Positions 1 through 6,129 are shown, counted from the stretch's first letter. The stretch is DNA of 6,815 bases from Faecalibacterium sp. (GCA_017483235.1 JAFULE010000026.1:1-6815), one strand, 5' to 3'. The notes: generated by a model not told the origin, from the sequence alone. Program-made: numbers and translations.

Positions 1-450
1 CTGAGTAGCGCCGAACTCGCAGTCAACACGCCAGGCCAGGTTAGCCTTGGTGTCGTTCTTCATGTTGGGCTCCAGGGTGCTGCCCAGCAGCTCGGCAAAC
101 TTAGCAGCATGCTCGGCTTCTTCGTAAGCAGCCTTTTCCCAGTACAGACCGATTTCGGGGTAGCCCTCACGATGAGCGATACGGGCCATGCACAGGTACA
201 TACCGACCTCAGAGCACTCGCCCTCGAAGTTAGCCTTCAGCTGAGCCAGAATGTAAGCCTTGTCTTCGGCAGAAATCTTATCGTTATCGCGAACGGTGGT
301 TTCGTACACGCCGAACTCGTGCTCAGCGGCCAGCTTCAGATCGCCCTTCACCTCAGAGAAGTTGGAAGAATCAACCTTACAGACAGGGCATCTTTCAGGG
401 ATGGAACCCTCAGCGATGTAACCACAAACTTTGCACACGTACTTTGCCAT
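1..450 (-). CDS. Reverse rubrerythrin (N-terminal rubredoxin domain plus ferritin-like diiron domain), 3' end cut by window edge
   Basis: The 150 visible residues start MAKYVCKVCGYIAEG. A rubredoxin-type iron site comes first, with Cys6-x2-Cys9 and Cys21-x2-Cys24. A helical ferritin-like domain follows, with a Glu-rich helix around residues 76-81 (FEGECSE) and an E-x2-H pair at Glu111/His114 (EEAEH), as expected for diiron ligands. Having rubredoxin before the diiron domain marks the 'reverse' rubrerythrin type. In clostridia these are cytoplasmic NADH-dependent peroxidase/oxidase components that remove H2O2 and O2, with electrons delivered through a rubredoxin reductase. The family is usually about 180 residues, so roughly 30 C-terminal residues and the last ligands lie off the window. 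The start is fixed by GGAGG at 460-464, nine bases before the ATG. It has its own promoter and a nearby palindrome. Its codons are more uniform than its neighbours' (mostly CTG, AAG, GCT, GGC), which suggests high expression. Family assignment is firm; the exact electron donor is unknown. Confidence 0.93.
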   Translation of the reverse strand, partial: MAKYVCKVCGYIAEGSIPERCPVCKVDSSNFSEVKGDLKLAAEHEFGVYETTVRDNDKISAEDKAYILAQLKANFEGECSEVGMYLCMARIAHREGYPEIGLYWEKAAYEEAEHAAKFAELLGSTLEPNMKNDTKANLAWRVDCEFGATQ

Positions 451-459
451 ACTATGTAT

Positions 460-464
460 CCTCC
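460..464 (-). promoter_or_regulatory. Shine-Dalgarno site of the reverse rubrerythrin gene
   Basis: Reads GGAGG on the minus strand, nine bases before the ATG at 450-448. It decides the start codon. The leader between promoter and start is about 60 bases and also holds a small possible 5-bp hairpin (GAGAG/CTCTC, 489-503) of doubtful significance. Confidence 0.85.
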
Positions 465-516
465 GTAAAATTATTTTTTGCTTTGTTTGAGAGGTCGTCT
501 CTCTTTCCGTGGCTTT

Positions 517-545
517 AGTATAGCACGAGAAATAAGAGCTGTCAA
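517..545 (-). promoter_or_regulatory. Housekeeping-type promoter for the reverse rubrerythrin gene
   Basis: On the minus strand the -35 box is TTGACA (545-540) and the -10 box is TATACT (522-517), separated by exactly 17 bases. This is a full -35 consensus and a 5/6 -10 match. Transcription would start near 510, giving a leader of about 60 bases. The promoter lies between the end of the Gx-family gene and the rubrerythrin start, so the rubrerythrin can be transcribed on its own. Confidence 0.85.
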
Positions 546-553
546 CACTTTTT

Positions 554-568
554 TAGGAATTATTCCTA
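554..568 (-). promoter_or_regulatory. Perfect 7-1-7 inverted repeat, possible PerR/Fur-family operator
   Basis: The minus strand reads TAGGAATAATTCCTA, a perfect palindrome of two 7-base arms around one base. It ends 8 bases upstream of the -35 box of the rubrerythrin promoter and begins one base after the stop codon of the preceding gene. The 7-1-7 layout and the central AAT-N-ATT match the PerR box architecture (TTATAAT-N-ATTATAA); the outer bases differ, giving about 9 of 14 matches. PerR control of reverse rubrerythrins is known in clostridia, so context supports an operator, but the regulator is inferred. It is unlikely to be a terminator, because it has no loop and is followed by an A-run on the minus strand. 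Confidence 0.45.
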
Positions 569-569
569 T

Positions 570-1094
570 TTATTTTTCTTTGATATTATACCCAAGTTTT
601 CCAAGCGCAGGCAAAATGGCGCGCAGGGTCATCGAAGTAACTGCGCCCATCACCAGCCCCATTACCAGAAGCACCGGCGCATAGTATAGCGTAAGCGCAG
701 TGCCTACCACAAAGCAGGCACCGGCCAGCTGCCCCATATTATGTGCCAGTGCGCCGGATACCGAAAGGATAAACCAGGTGGGGCGGGCGGGCAGCGAGTA
801 AAGCCCCCACATCACCAGCAGCGACAAAAGGCCGCCGCACAGCGACAGAAAGCCGGCGGTGGGGCCACTGACCAGAAACACAAACAATGCTTTGAGCAGA
901 TCCAGAATCAGTGCCTGACGTACATTCATAAAGAACAGCGCATACATCACCACTACATTAGAAAGACCAAGCTTCATACCCGGTAAAAGGCCGGGAAAGG
1001 TAATGCTGCCCTCAATAAACGACAACGCCATTGCCAATGCAAACAGCAAGCCGGAAAGCGCCACCTGTTTGGTGCGGTCATAGTTTCTGTGCAT
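570..1094 (-). CDS. Gx transporter family / heptaprenyl diphosphate synthase component I-like integral membrane protein
   Basis: A 174-residue, very hydrophobic protein with about five membrane segments (roughly residues 11-28, 46-57, 61-76, 82-100 and 108-131, then 138-155). The family-typical motifs PGMKLGLSN (38-46) and GALAHNMGQL (114-123) are present, as is the GGLLSLLVMW segment (87-96). This matches the Pfam Hpre_diP_synt_I / 'Gx transporter' family, whose fold resembles ECF transporter S components. Some members were named as a subunit of heptaprenyl diphosphate synthase, but for most the substrate is unknown, so I do not assign one. An in-frame TGA lies just upstream of the ATG, so no longer start is possible. 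The Shine-Dalgarno is poor and the gene begins 12 bases after the ABC-F stop codon, which suggests translational coupling as last gene of the operon. No polyprenyl synthetase or FMN-binding partner is visible nearby. Confidence 0.82.
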   Translation of the reverse strand: MHRNYDRTKQVALSGLLFALAMALSFIEGSITFPGLLPGMKLGLSNVVVMYALFFMNVRQALILDLLKALFVFLVSGPTAGFLSLCGGLLSLLVMWGLYSLPARPTWFILSVSGALAHNMGQLAGACFVVGTALTLYYAPVLLVMGLVMGAVTSMTLRAILPALGKLGYNIKEK

Positions 1095-1106
1095 AACCGA
1101 TCAGCT

Positions 1107-2993
1107 CTACCCTTCTGCTTCCTCATATTGCTGCTGTTCTTCCACCGCAGCTTCCCAGGCAGCAAACGCTTCCTCTTGCCGGAACCGGATATCCTCAAGC
1201 TCGTCGCTTTTTTCGCGCAGAAGCTGCGGGTCGTTGTATACTTCCGGGCTGTTGATCTCGTTGTCCAGCTCGACCTCGCGCGCCCCCATTGCTTCCATCT
1301 CATCTTCCAGCTTTTTGATGCGGGTACGCAACTCGGCACGGCGGCGACGCTGCTCTTTGCCGTAGCCTTGCCGCGCTGCAGTTTCTTCTTTGGGCTGCTC
1401 GACAACTGGCTTGCCGCGGCCCATCAGTGCCTCGTAGCTTTCGTACAAAACCGCCTTACCCTCATCCAGATACAAAATGGGACAAGCCAGCTGGTTCATC
1501 AGGTAACGGTCGTGGGTCACCATAACCAGTGTACCGGTATAAGCCATAAGCGCTTCGGTCAGATTTTCGCGGGTGTAAATATCCAGATGGTTGGTAGGCT
1601 CGTCCAGAAACAGCAAATTGGGCCGTTCCAGCACGATTTCAGCAAAACGAAGCCGAGCCAGTTCGCCGCCCGAAAGTGCTTCGCAGGGCTTAAATACTTC
1701 TTCTCCGCGGAAACCAAGCTTTGCCAGATGGCTGCGCACTTCCAGCTCGGTAAATTTGGGGTATTTATCCCAGATGGCATCGATCACCCGACCTGTTCCG
1801 GCACGGATCTGCTGCTGTGCAAAAATGCTGGGGCGGGCGCCGTTTCCAAGGCGTACCATGCCGCCCGATGGCCGGCGTTTGCCCACCAGCACCTGCATCA
1901 GGGTCGACTTACCGGTACCGTTTGGACCAGCCACCACCAACCGCTCGCCACGATGTACAATATGACTCAGCGGCTCTAACAGAGTACGGGTACCGATATG
2001 AATGGACAGATTCTTAAGGATCACCAACTCATTCCACGGTTCCAGATCATACTCAAAGCTGAATTTCAGCTGTGTTTGTTCGTTGCGGGGGGCTTCGGTG
2101 ATCTCCAGCTTTTCCAGCTGCTTGCGGCGGCTTTGGGCCATCTTGGTGGTGGAAGCACGCACCAGATTGCGGTCGACATAATCCTGCAGCTTTGCGGCAA
2201 GGGCAACATCTGCATCATGCTGCTTTTGCTGCAGCGCATCGGCAGCCTGCTTTTGCGGCAGATAGGCCGAGAAATTACCCTTATAGGTGGTAACGGTTTT
2301 GCCGGCAACCTCCCAGATTTTTGTACACACATGATCCAGAAAATAGCGGTCGTGGCTGACCACCAGTACTGCACCGGAATAGCCTTTCAGATAACCTTCC
2401 AGCCATTCCATCGTAGCAAAATCCAGATGGTTGGTAGGCTCGTCCAAAATCAGAACGTCCGGCTTCTTCAAAAGCAGCTTTGCCAACCGCAGCCGGGTAA
2501 GCTCGCCGCCCGACAGAACACCCACATTTTTGGTCCAGGTATCCTGGGCAAAGCCCATGCCGCTGAGCACCTTTTTGATGTTCACATCCATGTTGTAGCC
2601 GTCGGCAGCATCGATCACCGCCTGCAGTTCAGCATGGGTGTGAGCCAAAGCGGCATCGTTTGGGAATGCGGCAATTTTACGCTCGACGATCTGCATTTCG
2701 GCCATAGCGTTCAGCACATGGGTAAACGCGGTGCGCATTTCGCCGTAGACATCCAGTGTGGCATCCGGCACCGCATTCTGTTGCAGATATCCCAGGGTGG
2801 CGCCATGCACCAGCGTAAATTCACCGTTGTAATCGGTATATTCCTCGGTCAGAACCTTCAGCAATGTGGTTTTACCCGCGCCATTCTGGCCAACAATGCC
2901 AATACGGTCACCCGCTTCGACATTTGCGGTTACATTTTCCAGAACGACCTTCTCACCAAAGGTTTTTCCCAGATGATCTAAACTTATCAGCAT
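1107..2993 (-). CDS. ABC-F family ATPase (YdiF/Uup-like translation factor)
   Basis: A 628-residue soluble protein with two tandem ABC ATPase domains and no membrane segments, which defines ABC-F. Domain 1 has Walker A GQNGAGKT (35-42), signature LSGGE (160-164), Walker B LILDEP (181-186) and switch His214. Domain 2 has Walker A GPNGTGKS (356-363), LSGGE (440-444), LFLDEP (461-466) and His494. The inter-domain linker (about 245-300, charged, including VDRNLVRASTTKMAQSRR) corresponds to the P-site tRNA interaction region. Residues 545-628 form a charged, Uup-type coiled coil. ABC-F proteins bind the ribosomal E site and modulate stalled or early elongation; some confer antibiotic resistance. 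The domain plan here fits the housekeeping YdiF/Uup types, and I see no basis for calling resistance. The gene follows the hydrolase stop codon by 18 bases with a modest Shine-Dalgarno (AAGTGAG), and is the third gene of the operon. Confidence 0.93.
   Translation of the reverse strand: MLISLDHLGKTFGEKVVLENVTANVEAGDRIGIVGQNGAGKTTLLKVLTEEYTDYNGEFTLVHGATLGYLQQNAVPDATLDVYGEMRTAFTHVLNAMAEMQIVERKIAAFPNDAALAHTHAELQAVIDAADGYNMDVNIKKVLSGMGFAQDTWTKNVGVLSGGELTRLRLAKLLLKKPDVLILDEPTNHLDFATMEWLEGYLKGYSGAVLVVSHDRYFLDHVCTKIWEVAGKTVTTYKGNFSAYLPQKQAADALQQKQHDADVALAAKLQDYVDRNLVRASTTKMAQSRRKQLEKLEITEAPRNEQTQLKFSFEYDLEPWNELVILKNLSIHIGTRTLLEPLSHIVHRGERLVVAGPNGTGKSTLMQVLVGKRRPSGGMVRLGNGARPSIFAQQQIRAGTGRVIDAIWDKYPKFTELEVRSHLAKLGFRGEEVFKPCEALSGGELARLRFAEIVLERPNLLFLDEPTNHLDIYTRENLTEALMAYTGTLVMVTHDRYLMNQLACPILYLDEGKAVLYESYEALMGRGKPVVEQPKEETAARQGYGKEQRRRRAELRTRIKKLEDEMEAMGAREVELDNEINSPEVYNDPQLLREKSDELEDIRFRQEEAFAAWEAAVEEQQQYEEAEG
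1581..1606 (-). repeat. Copy 1 of a 26-bp exact direct repeat inside the ABC-F gene
   Basis: Identical over 26 bases to 2421-2446. It encodes the DEPTNHLD Walker B/D-loop stretch of the second ATPase domain with exactly the same codons as in the first domain. The copies are 840 bp apart, an exact multiple of three. Confidence 0.85.
2421..2446 (-). repeat. Copy 2 of a 26-bp exact direct repeat inside the ABC-F gene
   Basis: Same 26 bases as 1581-1606, encoding DEPTNHLD of the first ATPase domain. Recombination between the copies would delete 840 bp in frame and leave a single fused ATPase domain. Confidence 0.85.
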
Positions 2994-3011
2994 TTGTATT
3001 AACTCACTTTA

Positions 3012-3953
3012 TTACAACTTCAGCACGCGGTTACACCATGCCAGAATGTCAGCATATACAACAGCACAATCTTCCTCATTCAGAATTTCATGGCGCATAC
3101 CGTCGTACAGCTTCAGCTGCACCTGTTCAACACCGTTCTGGCGCAGCAGTTCCGCCACTTCTGTGGGCCCCTGACCATAGTTACCGACCGGGTCTTCCAT
3201 GCCGGCAGTCACAAGCACCGGAAGCTGTTTGGGTACAGCCTTATACCACTGGTCGCTATTGACATGGGACAGAATGCTGGTCAGTTCCCCAAAAGCACTG
3301 ACTGTAAACATAAAGCCACATTTAGGGTCGTTGTCGTAATCGGCTACATTTTGCGCATTTACACTGAGCCAGTCATTTTGGCTGGTGGGATTGGGGATCT
3401 TTTTCAGATAAGCTCCGAATGCCGCCTGATAACACAGCTTGGAACGATGCATCGGGCCGTAAAAGGCCTGAATAACCTTGGTCAGCAGCACCGCTGCAGG
3501 TGCAGCTGGGTTTTTGCCCGAAGTGCCGCAATACACCACGGCATCCAGATCATTCGGGTATTTTTCTGCAAACCAGCGCGCATAAAAACTGCCCATGCTG
3601 TGGCCAAACAACACCAGCGGCAAGCCGGGATAGCGGCTGCGTACAACCTGATTCATGGTGTGCAGATCCTTCAGCAAATGGTAGCGGCCGTTTTTCGGCG
3701 AAAAGAAACCGTCGGGATATTCGCTGCCGCTGGTAGCACCATGTCCCAGATGGTCGTTGCCGCAAATCACATAGCCATGCTTTACCAGATATTCTGCAAA
3801 ATTGCGGTAGCGCAGAATATACTCTGCCATACCATGTGAAATCTGCAGAATTGCACACGGGGCAACATCGGGATCGTAAAACAGAAAACCGGCAACAGGC
3901 TGATTCTGCCAGGACGACTCAAAGCGAATGTTTTCGATTTTTAATGCCGACAT
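3012..3953 (-). CDS. Alpha/beta hydrolase, serine aminopeptidase S33 / monoacylglycerol lipase-like
   Basis: A 313-residue cytoplasmic protein with no signal peptide. An HGM oxyanion-type turn (40-42), the NDHLGHG motif (66-72), and the nucleophile elbow GHSMG with Ser119 are visible. The remaining triad residues are probably Asp254 (GMEDPVG) and His288 (GMRHEIL). A helical cap probably covers about residues 145-235. This is the pattern of COG2267 lysophospholipase/monoglyceride lipase-like enzymes ('Hydrolase_4', serine aminopeptidase S33), which cleave ester bonds of lipids or small esters; the substrate cannot be read from sequence. The start is decided by AGGAGG at 3963-3968, nine bases before the ATG and inside the HAD gene. 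The last 35 bases of the HAD gene overlap this gene in another frame, so translation of the two is probably coupled. The ABC-F gene follows closely. Confidence 0.88.
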   Translation of the reverse strand: MSALKIENIRFESSWQNQPVAGFLFYDPDVAPCAILQISHGMAEYILRYRNFAEYLVKHGYVICGNDHLGHGATSGSEYPDGFFSPKNGRYHLLKDLHTMNQVVRSRYPGLPLVLFGHSMGSFYARWFAEKYPNDLDAVVYCGTSGKNPAAPAAVLLTKVIQAFYGPMHRSKLCYQAAFGAYLKKIPNPTSQNDWLSVNAQNVADYDNDPKCGFMFTVSAFGELTSILSHVNSDQWYKAVPKQLPVLVTAGMEDPVGNYGQGPTEVAELLRQNGVEQVQLKLYDGMRHEILNEEDCAVVYADILAWCNRVLKL

Positions 3954-4665
3954 TATCCAATTCCTCCTGCTCCATTACAATGTTGTAAAGCTCGGTCAGG
4001 CTGCTGATCTCATAGGTAGGGGTAATGCCACTGCGGTTCTGCTTGCCGGCGGGATTGTACCAGCAGGTATCAAGTCCGGCATTGATGCCGCCCTTGATGT
4101 CACTGTTCAAACTGTCACCCACCACCAACACACGCTGTCGGTTTTCAACGCCAAGCTGCCGCAGCGCGACATCGAAGAACTTCCGATCCGGCTTGTCACA
4201 GCCCAGCTTTTCGGACACAAAAATCTCTTCCATATACTGTGCAATACCAGATTCCTGCGAGCGCTGCATCTGCACCCGCTGGAAGCCGTTGGTCGCCACC
4301 GCAAGGGTCGCCACCTCGGCCAGTTCCCGCAACGCTTCCAGCGCCTGCGGCATCAGATCAGGATGGGAAGCCAGTCGATCCAGATAATACTGGTTCATCT
4401 CTGCACCCTTGTTGCCCTTAGCTTCCCGACCAATCGCTTTCAGAAAACGAGCAAAACGTTCGCTCATCAGCTTTTCACGACGAATCTCGCCACGCTCCAG
4501 CGCGGCCCACAGGCTGCTGTTGACCTGCCGGTAGGTTTCCATGACTGCGGCCTCGGTAGGCAGATCATAATGCTGCAGTGTTTCCAGAAGCGCCTTGTTT
4601 TCAGCGGCATCAAAATCAAGCAGAGTGTTGTCTGCATCAAACAGGATACAATAGTAATTTGCCAT
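3919..4665 (-). CDS. yjjG: HAD-superfamily hydrolase, YjjG/YfnB-like pyrimidine 5'-nucleotidase
   Basis: A 248-residue protein with all four HAD motifs: motif I FDADNTLLDF with nucleophile Asp10 and Asp12, motif II ATNG with Thr125, motif III Lys158 in CDKPD, and motif IV VGDSLNSD with Asp184/Asp189. A helical C1-type cap lies between motifs I and II (about 20-100). The DADNTLLDF start and the GxxKPDxxFF / VGDSLNSDIKGG pattern fit the YjjG/YfnB subgroup, which dephosphorylates pyrimidine nucleotides (dUMP, dTMP and damaged or non-canonical analogues) and acts as a house-cleaning enzyme. The substrate is inferred from the family. The start is supported by TGAGG nine bases before the ATG. The last ~18 residues (from about EELDNVG) extend beyond the usual end, in the stretch that overlaps the hydrolase gene. 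First gene of the four-gene operon. Confidence 0.87.
   Translation of the reverse strand: MANYYCILFDADNTLLDFDAAENKALLETLQHYDLPTEAAVMETYRQVNSSLWAALERGEIRREKLMSERFARFLKAIGREAKGNKGAEMNQYYLDRLASHPDLMPQALEALRELAEVATLAVATNGFQRVQMQRSQESGIAQYMEEIFVSEKLGCDKPDRKFFDVALRQLGVENRQRVLVVGDSLNSDIKGGINAGLDTCWYNPAGKQNRSGITPTYEISSLTELYNIVMEQEELDNVGIKNRKHSL
3963..3968 (-). promoter_or_regulatory. Shine-Dalgarno of the hydrolase, embedded in the upstream HAD coding region
   Basis: A full AGGAGG lies nine bases before the hydrolase ATG (3953-3951) and encodes part of the Gln-Glu-Glu stretch near the HAD C-terminus. It confirms the overlapping start rather than a later one. Confidence 0.85.
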
Positions 4666-4695
4666 AGCTGTTTACCTCACTTTATTACTCTTTTT

Positions 4696-4724
4696 ATTAT
4701 CCCCTGTTTTACAAACAATGTCAA
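4696..4724 (-). promoter_or_regulatory. Housekeeping-type promoter of the HAD-hydrolase-ABC-F-Gx operon
   Basis: The minus strand shows -35 TTGACA (4724-4719), a 17-base spacer, and -10 GATAAT (4701-4696, 5/6 match). Transcription would begin near 4689, leaving a leader of only about 24 bases before the HAD start. The -35 box begins one base after the T-tract of the upstream terminator, so one unit ends where the next begins. Confidence 0.85.
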
Positions 4725-4725
4725 T

Positions 4726-4776
4726 AAAAAAGGCCCCCTCTTTGCGGCGTCAATGCACACAGAAGGAGCCTTTTTT
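4726..4776 (-). terminator. Intrinsic terminator of the gpsA / small-protein unit
   Basis: In the minus-strand transcript, arms at 4776-4761 and 4741-4726 pair over 16 positions, including six A-U pairs, a GC-rich core and two G-U wobbles, around a loop of 19 bases. The 3' arm ends in six U. On the plus strand the two wobbles become A/C mismatches, so the structure favours minus-strand termination. The stop codon of the small gene overlaps the first base of the stem by design of the A-tract. Confidence 0.88.
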
Positions 4777-5087
4777 CACTCTTCGATCATCTCGTACTCA
4801 TTCTCGTCAACCTGATGCGGCTGATTATCGCCACACTCACCGGTAGGCGCTTCACCACCGTTGCAGCCACTACATCCGAAACAGGGCAATTCACGGTTCA
4901 TCTCATCTTCATCATGATGCACCGTTTCGCCCCATTCGAAATCATAGTAATCCACACTGCCGTCCGTCACATCACCGGATTGCGGATCCGGCATGGGTAC
5001 AGGATCATCGGTTGGCCGATCGTTGTACCACAAAACATCCTCACGACCGGTGTTTCTCCCGGTTTTATGATTTCTTGCACAGCGCAT
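4776..5087 (-). CDS. Small acidic protein with a CxxCxxC cysteine cluster, function unknown
   Basis: A 103-residue protein that I do not recognise. It has a short basic N-terminus (residues 1-16), an Asp/Glu/Pro-rich middle (22-65) and a cysteine cluster CFGCSGC at Cys69, Cys72 and Cys75, with a further Cys85; Cys3 is the only other one. The tail is Glu-rich (94-103). No signal peptide or membrane segment is visible. The Cys spacing could bind a metal or Fe-S centre, but that is a guess. It looks like a real gene: GGAGG at 5097-5101 is nine bases before the ATG, it sits 58 bases after the gpsA stop on the same strand, and it ends exactly at an intrinsic terminator. It is probably co-transcribed with gpsA. 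Low complexity in the middle suggests a partly disordered protein. Confidence 0.72.
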   Translation of the reverse strand: MRCARNHKTGRNTGREDVLWYNDRPTDDPVPMPDPQSGDVTDGSVDYYDFEWGETVHHDEDEMNRELPCFGCSGCNGGEAPTGECGDNQPHQVDENEYEMIEE

Positions 5088-5096
5088 TGCAGCATC

Positions 5097-5101
5097 CCTC
5101 C
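5097..5101 (-). promoter_or_regulatory. Shine-Dalgarno of the small Cys-cluster gene
   Basis: GGAGG, within GGGAGGG, nine bases before the ATG at 5087-5085. It is the main translational evidence that the small gene is expressed. No promoter is evident in the 57-base gap after gpsA. Confidence 0.75.
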
Positions 5102-5145
5102 CTTTTCCATGCTATGCAAGAGGAAAAAAGAAGGTGTCTGCCGGA

Positions 5146-6108
5146 TCAGGTATCAAATTCGCCCTTGACCGAGCGAGCGAACAGCAAAGGCAGCGCTTCG
5201 CGGATGGGGTAACCACCGTAAAGCACACGATCGATCATTTTACAAATGGGAAGTTCAACCCCATACACATCACCCAGATGCACCAGCGCCTTTACCGTAT
5301 AGGCACCTTCGGCCAGTTTATCATAAGGGATATTCCGGGCAAATTTTTCGCCGTACATACGATTATGGCTGTGCTGGGAAAACAGGGTTGCTTCGTAGTC
5401 ACCCAGATGGCACAGGCCGTATGCCGAAAGTTCATTGCCGCCCATTGCTTTGATCAATCGTGCAATTTCACGGGCACCGCGAGCCATCAAAGCACCTTTC
5501 AAACTGGACAAGCCCAACCCATCCAGCATACCCGCTGCAATGCCGACCACATTTTTGGCCGCACTGCCAACTTCGGTACCGATCAAGTCGTTCCCCTTAT
5601 ACAAGCGAATCAAATCCGAAGACAAATTTTCTACGATATAGTCAGTGGTCGCGGGTTCATCCGAATCCACAACCATACAGTTAGGAATTCCGGCTTCAAA
5701 ATCTTCCACATGACCGGGACCAACCCAGACCGCCAGATGGACCGGTTGGTTTACCTCCTGACGGAACACCTGTGTCAGCCGCATACCGGTGGCCTGTTCG
5801 ATGCCTTTCATACACAGAATTATAGTTTTTCCGACAATCGCATACTGCTGCATCTGTTGTGCCAGACTGCGCAGTTGCTGCGCACCGATAGAAATAATGA
5901 TCACTTCCGCAAATTCCAACGCTTTTTTCAGATCACTTTCCAACCGAAGTGTCTGCGGTAGGGTAAGATATTCATTTTTTCGTTCGCTGCAAAGCTGCGC
6001 AAAACGCCGGGAACTTTCGCGCCCCCACAGCAACACGTCATTTCTTCTGCTATGATAACAGGCCAGAAACGTGCCCCATCGGCCACAGCCAAGAACGGCA
6101 ATTTTCAT
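5146..6108 (-). CDS. gpsA: NAD(P)-dependent glycerol-3-phosphate dehydrogenase, divergent GpsA-like
   Basis: A 320-residue cytoplasmic enzyme with an N-terminal Rossmann fold: MKIAVLGCGRWGTFLA carries the GxGxWG nucleotide-binding loop (7-12). The family landmarks are MKGIE (100-104, normally TKG[IL]), a substrate-binding-loop equivalent GPGHVEDF (130-137, normally GP[SN]FA-E), catalytic Lys185 in GSAAKNVVGIAAG, and HLGDYEAT...SHNR (234-250, normally GLGDL..T...SRNR). GpsA reduces dihydroxyacetone phosphate to sn-glycerol-3-phosphate, the backbone of phospholipids. The core residues are kept but several loops differ, so a paralogue with altered substrate is possible. An ATG fifteen bases further upstream exists, but it overlaps the GGAGG at 6117-6121, so the start is the ATG at 6108, eight bases after that site. 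The small Cys-cluster gene follows. Confidence 0.85.
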   Translation of the reverse strand: MKIAVLGCGRWGTFLACYHSRRNDVLLWGRESSRRFAQLCSERKNEYLTLPQTLRLESDLKKALEFAEVIIISIGAQQLRSLAQQMQQYAIVGKTIILCMKGIEQATGMRLTQVFRQEVNQPVHLAVWVGPGHVEDFEAGIPNCMVVDSDEPATTDYIVENLSSDLIRLYKGNDLIGTEVGSAAKNVVGIAAGMLDGLGLSSLKGALMARGAREIARLIKAMGGNELSAYGLCHLGDYEATLFSQHSHNRMYGEKFARNIPYDKLAEGAYTVKALVHLGDVYGVELPICKMIDRVLYGGYPIREALPLLFARSVKGEFDT

Positions 6109-6116
6109 AAAATCGT

Positions 6117-6121
6117 CCTCC
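6117..6121 (-). promoter_or_regulatory. Shine-Dalgarno that fixes the gpsA start
   Basis: GGAGG lies eight bases before the ATG at 6108-6106. The alternative in-frame ATG (6123-6121) overlaps this site and would add five residues before the conserved MKIAVLG start, so it is rejected as the start. Confidence 0.85.
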
Positions 6122-6129
6122 ATTTTCTA

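Noticed and set aside
554..568. Palindrome as terminator of the four-gene operon
   Set aside because: It has no loop, a weak AT-rich stem, and is followed by A rather than T on the minus strand. The operon may therefore read into the rubrerythrin gene.
1089..2981. Long plus-strand open frames (about 300 residues each) opposite the ABC-F gene
   Set aside because: They are antisense shadows of a strongly conserved gene, with no Shine-Dalgarno sites and no recognisable domains.
570..2993. ABC-F plus Gx membrane protein as an ABC transporter
   Set aside because: The ATPase is of the ABC-F type, with fused tandem domains and a tRNA-interaction linker, and does not pair with membrane subunits. 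Adjacency alone is not support.
3928..4815. Plus-strand 295-codon frame opposite the HAD gene
   Set aside because: It runs through the promoter and terminator and lacks a ribosome site or a recognisable domain; it is an antisense shadow.
6106..6123. Upstream ATG at 6123 as the gpsA start
   Set aside because: It overlaps the GGAGG that serves the ATG at 6108, and would add MEDDF before the conserved MKIAVLGCG start.
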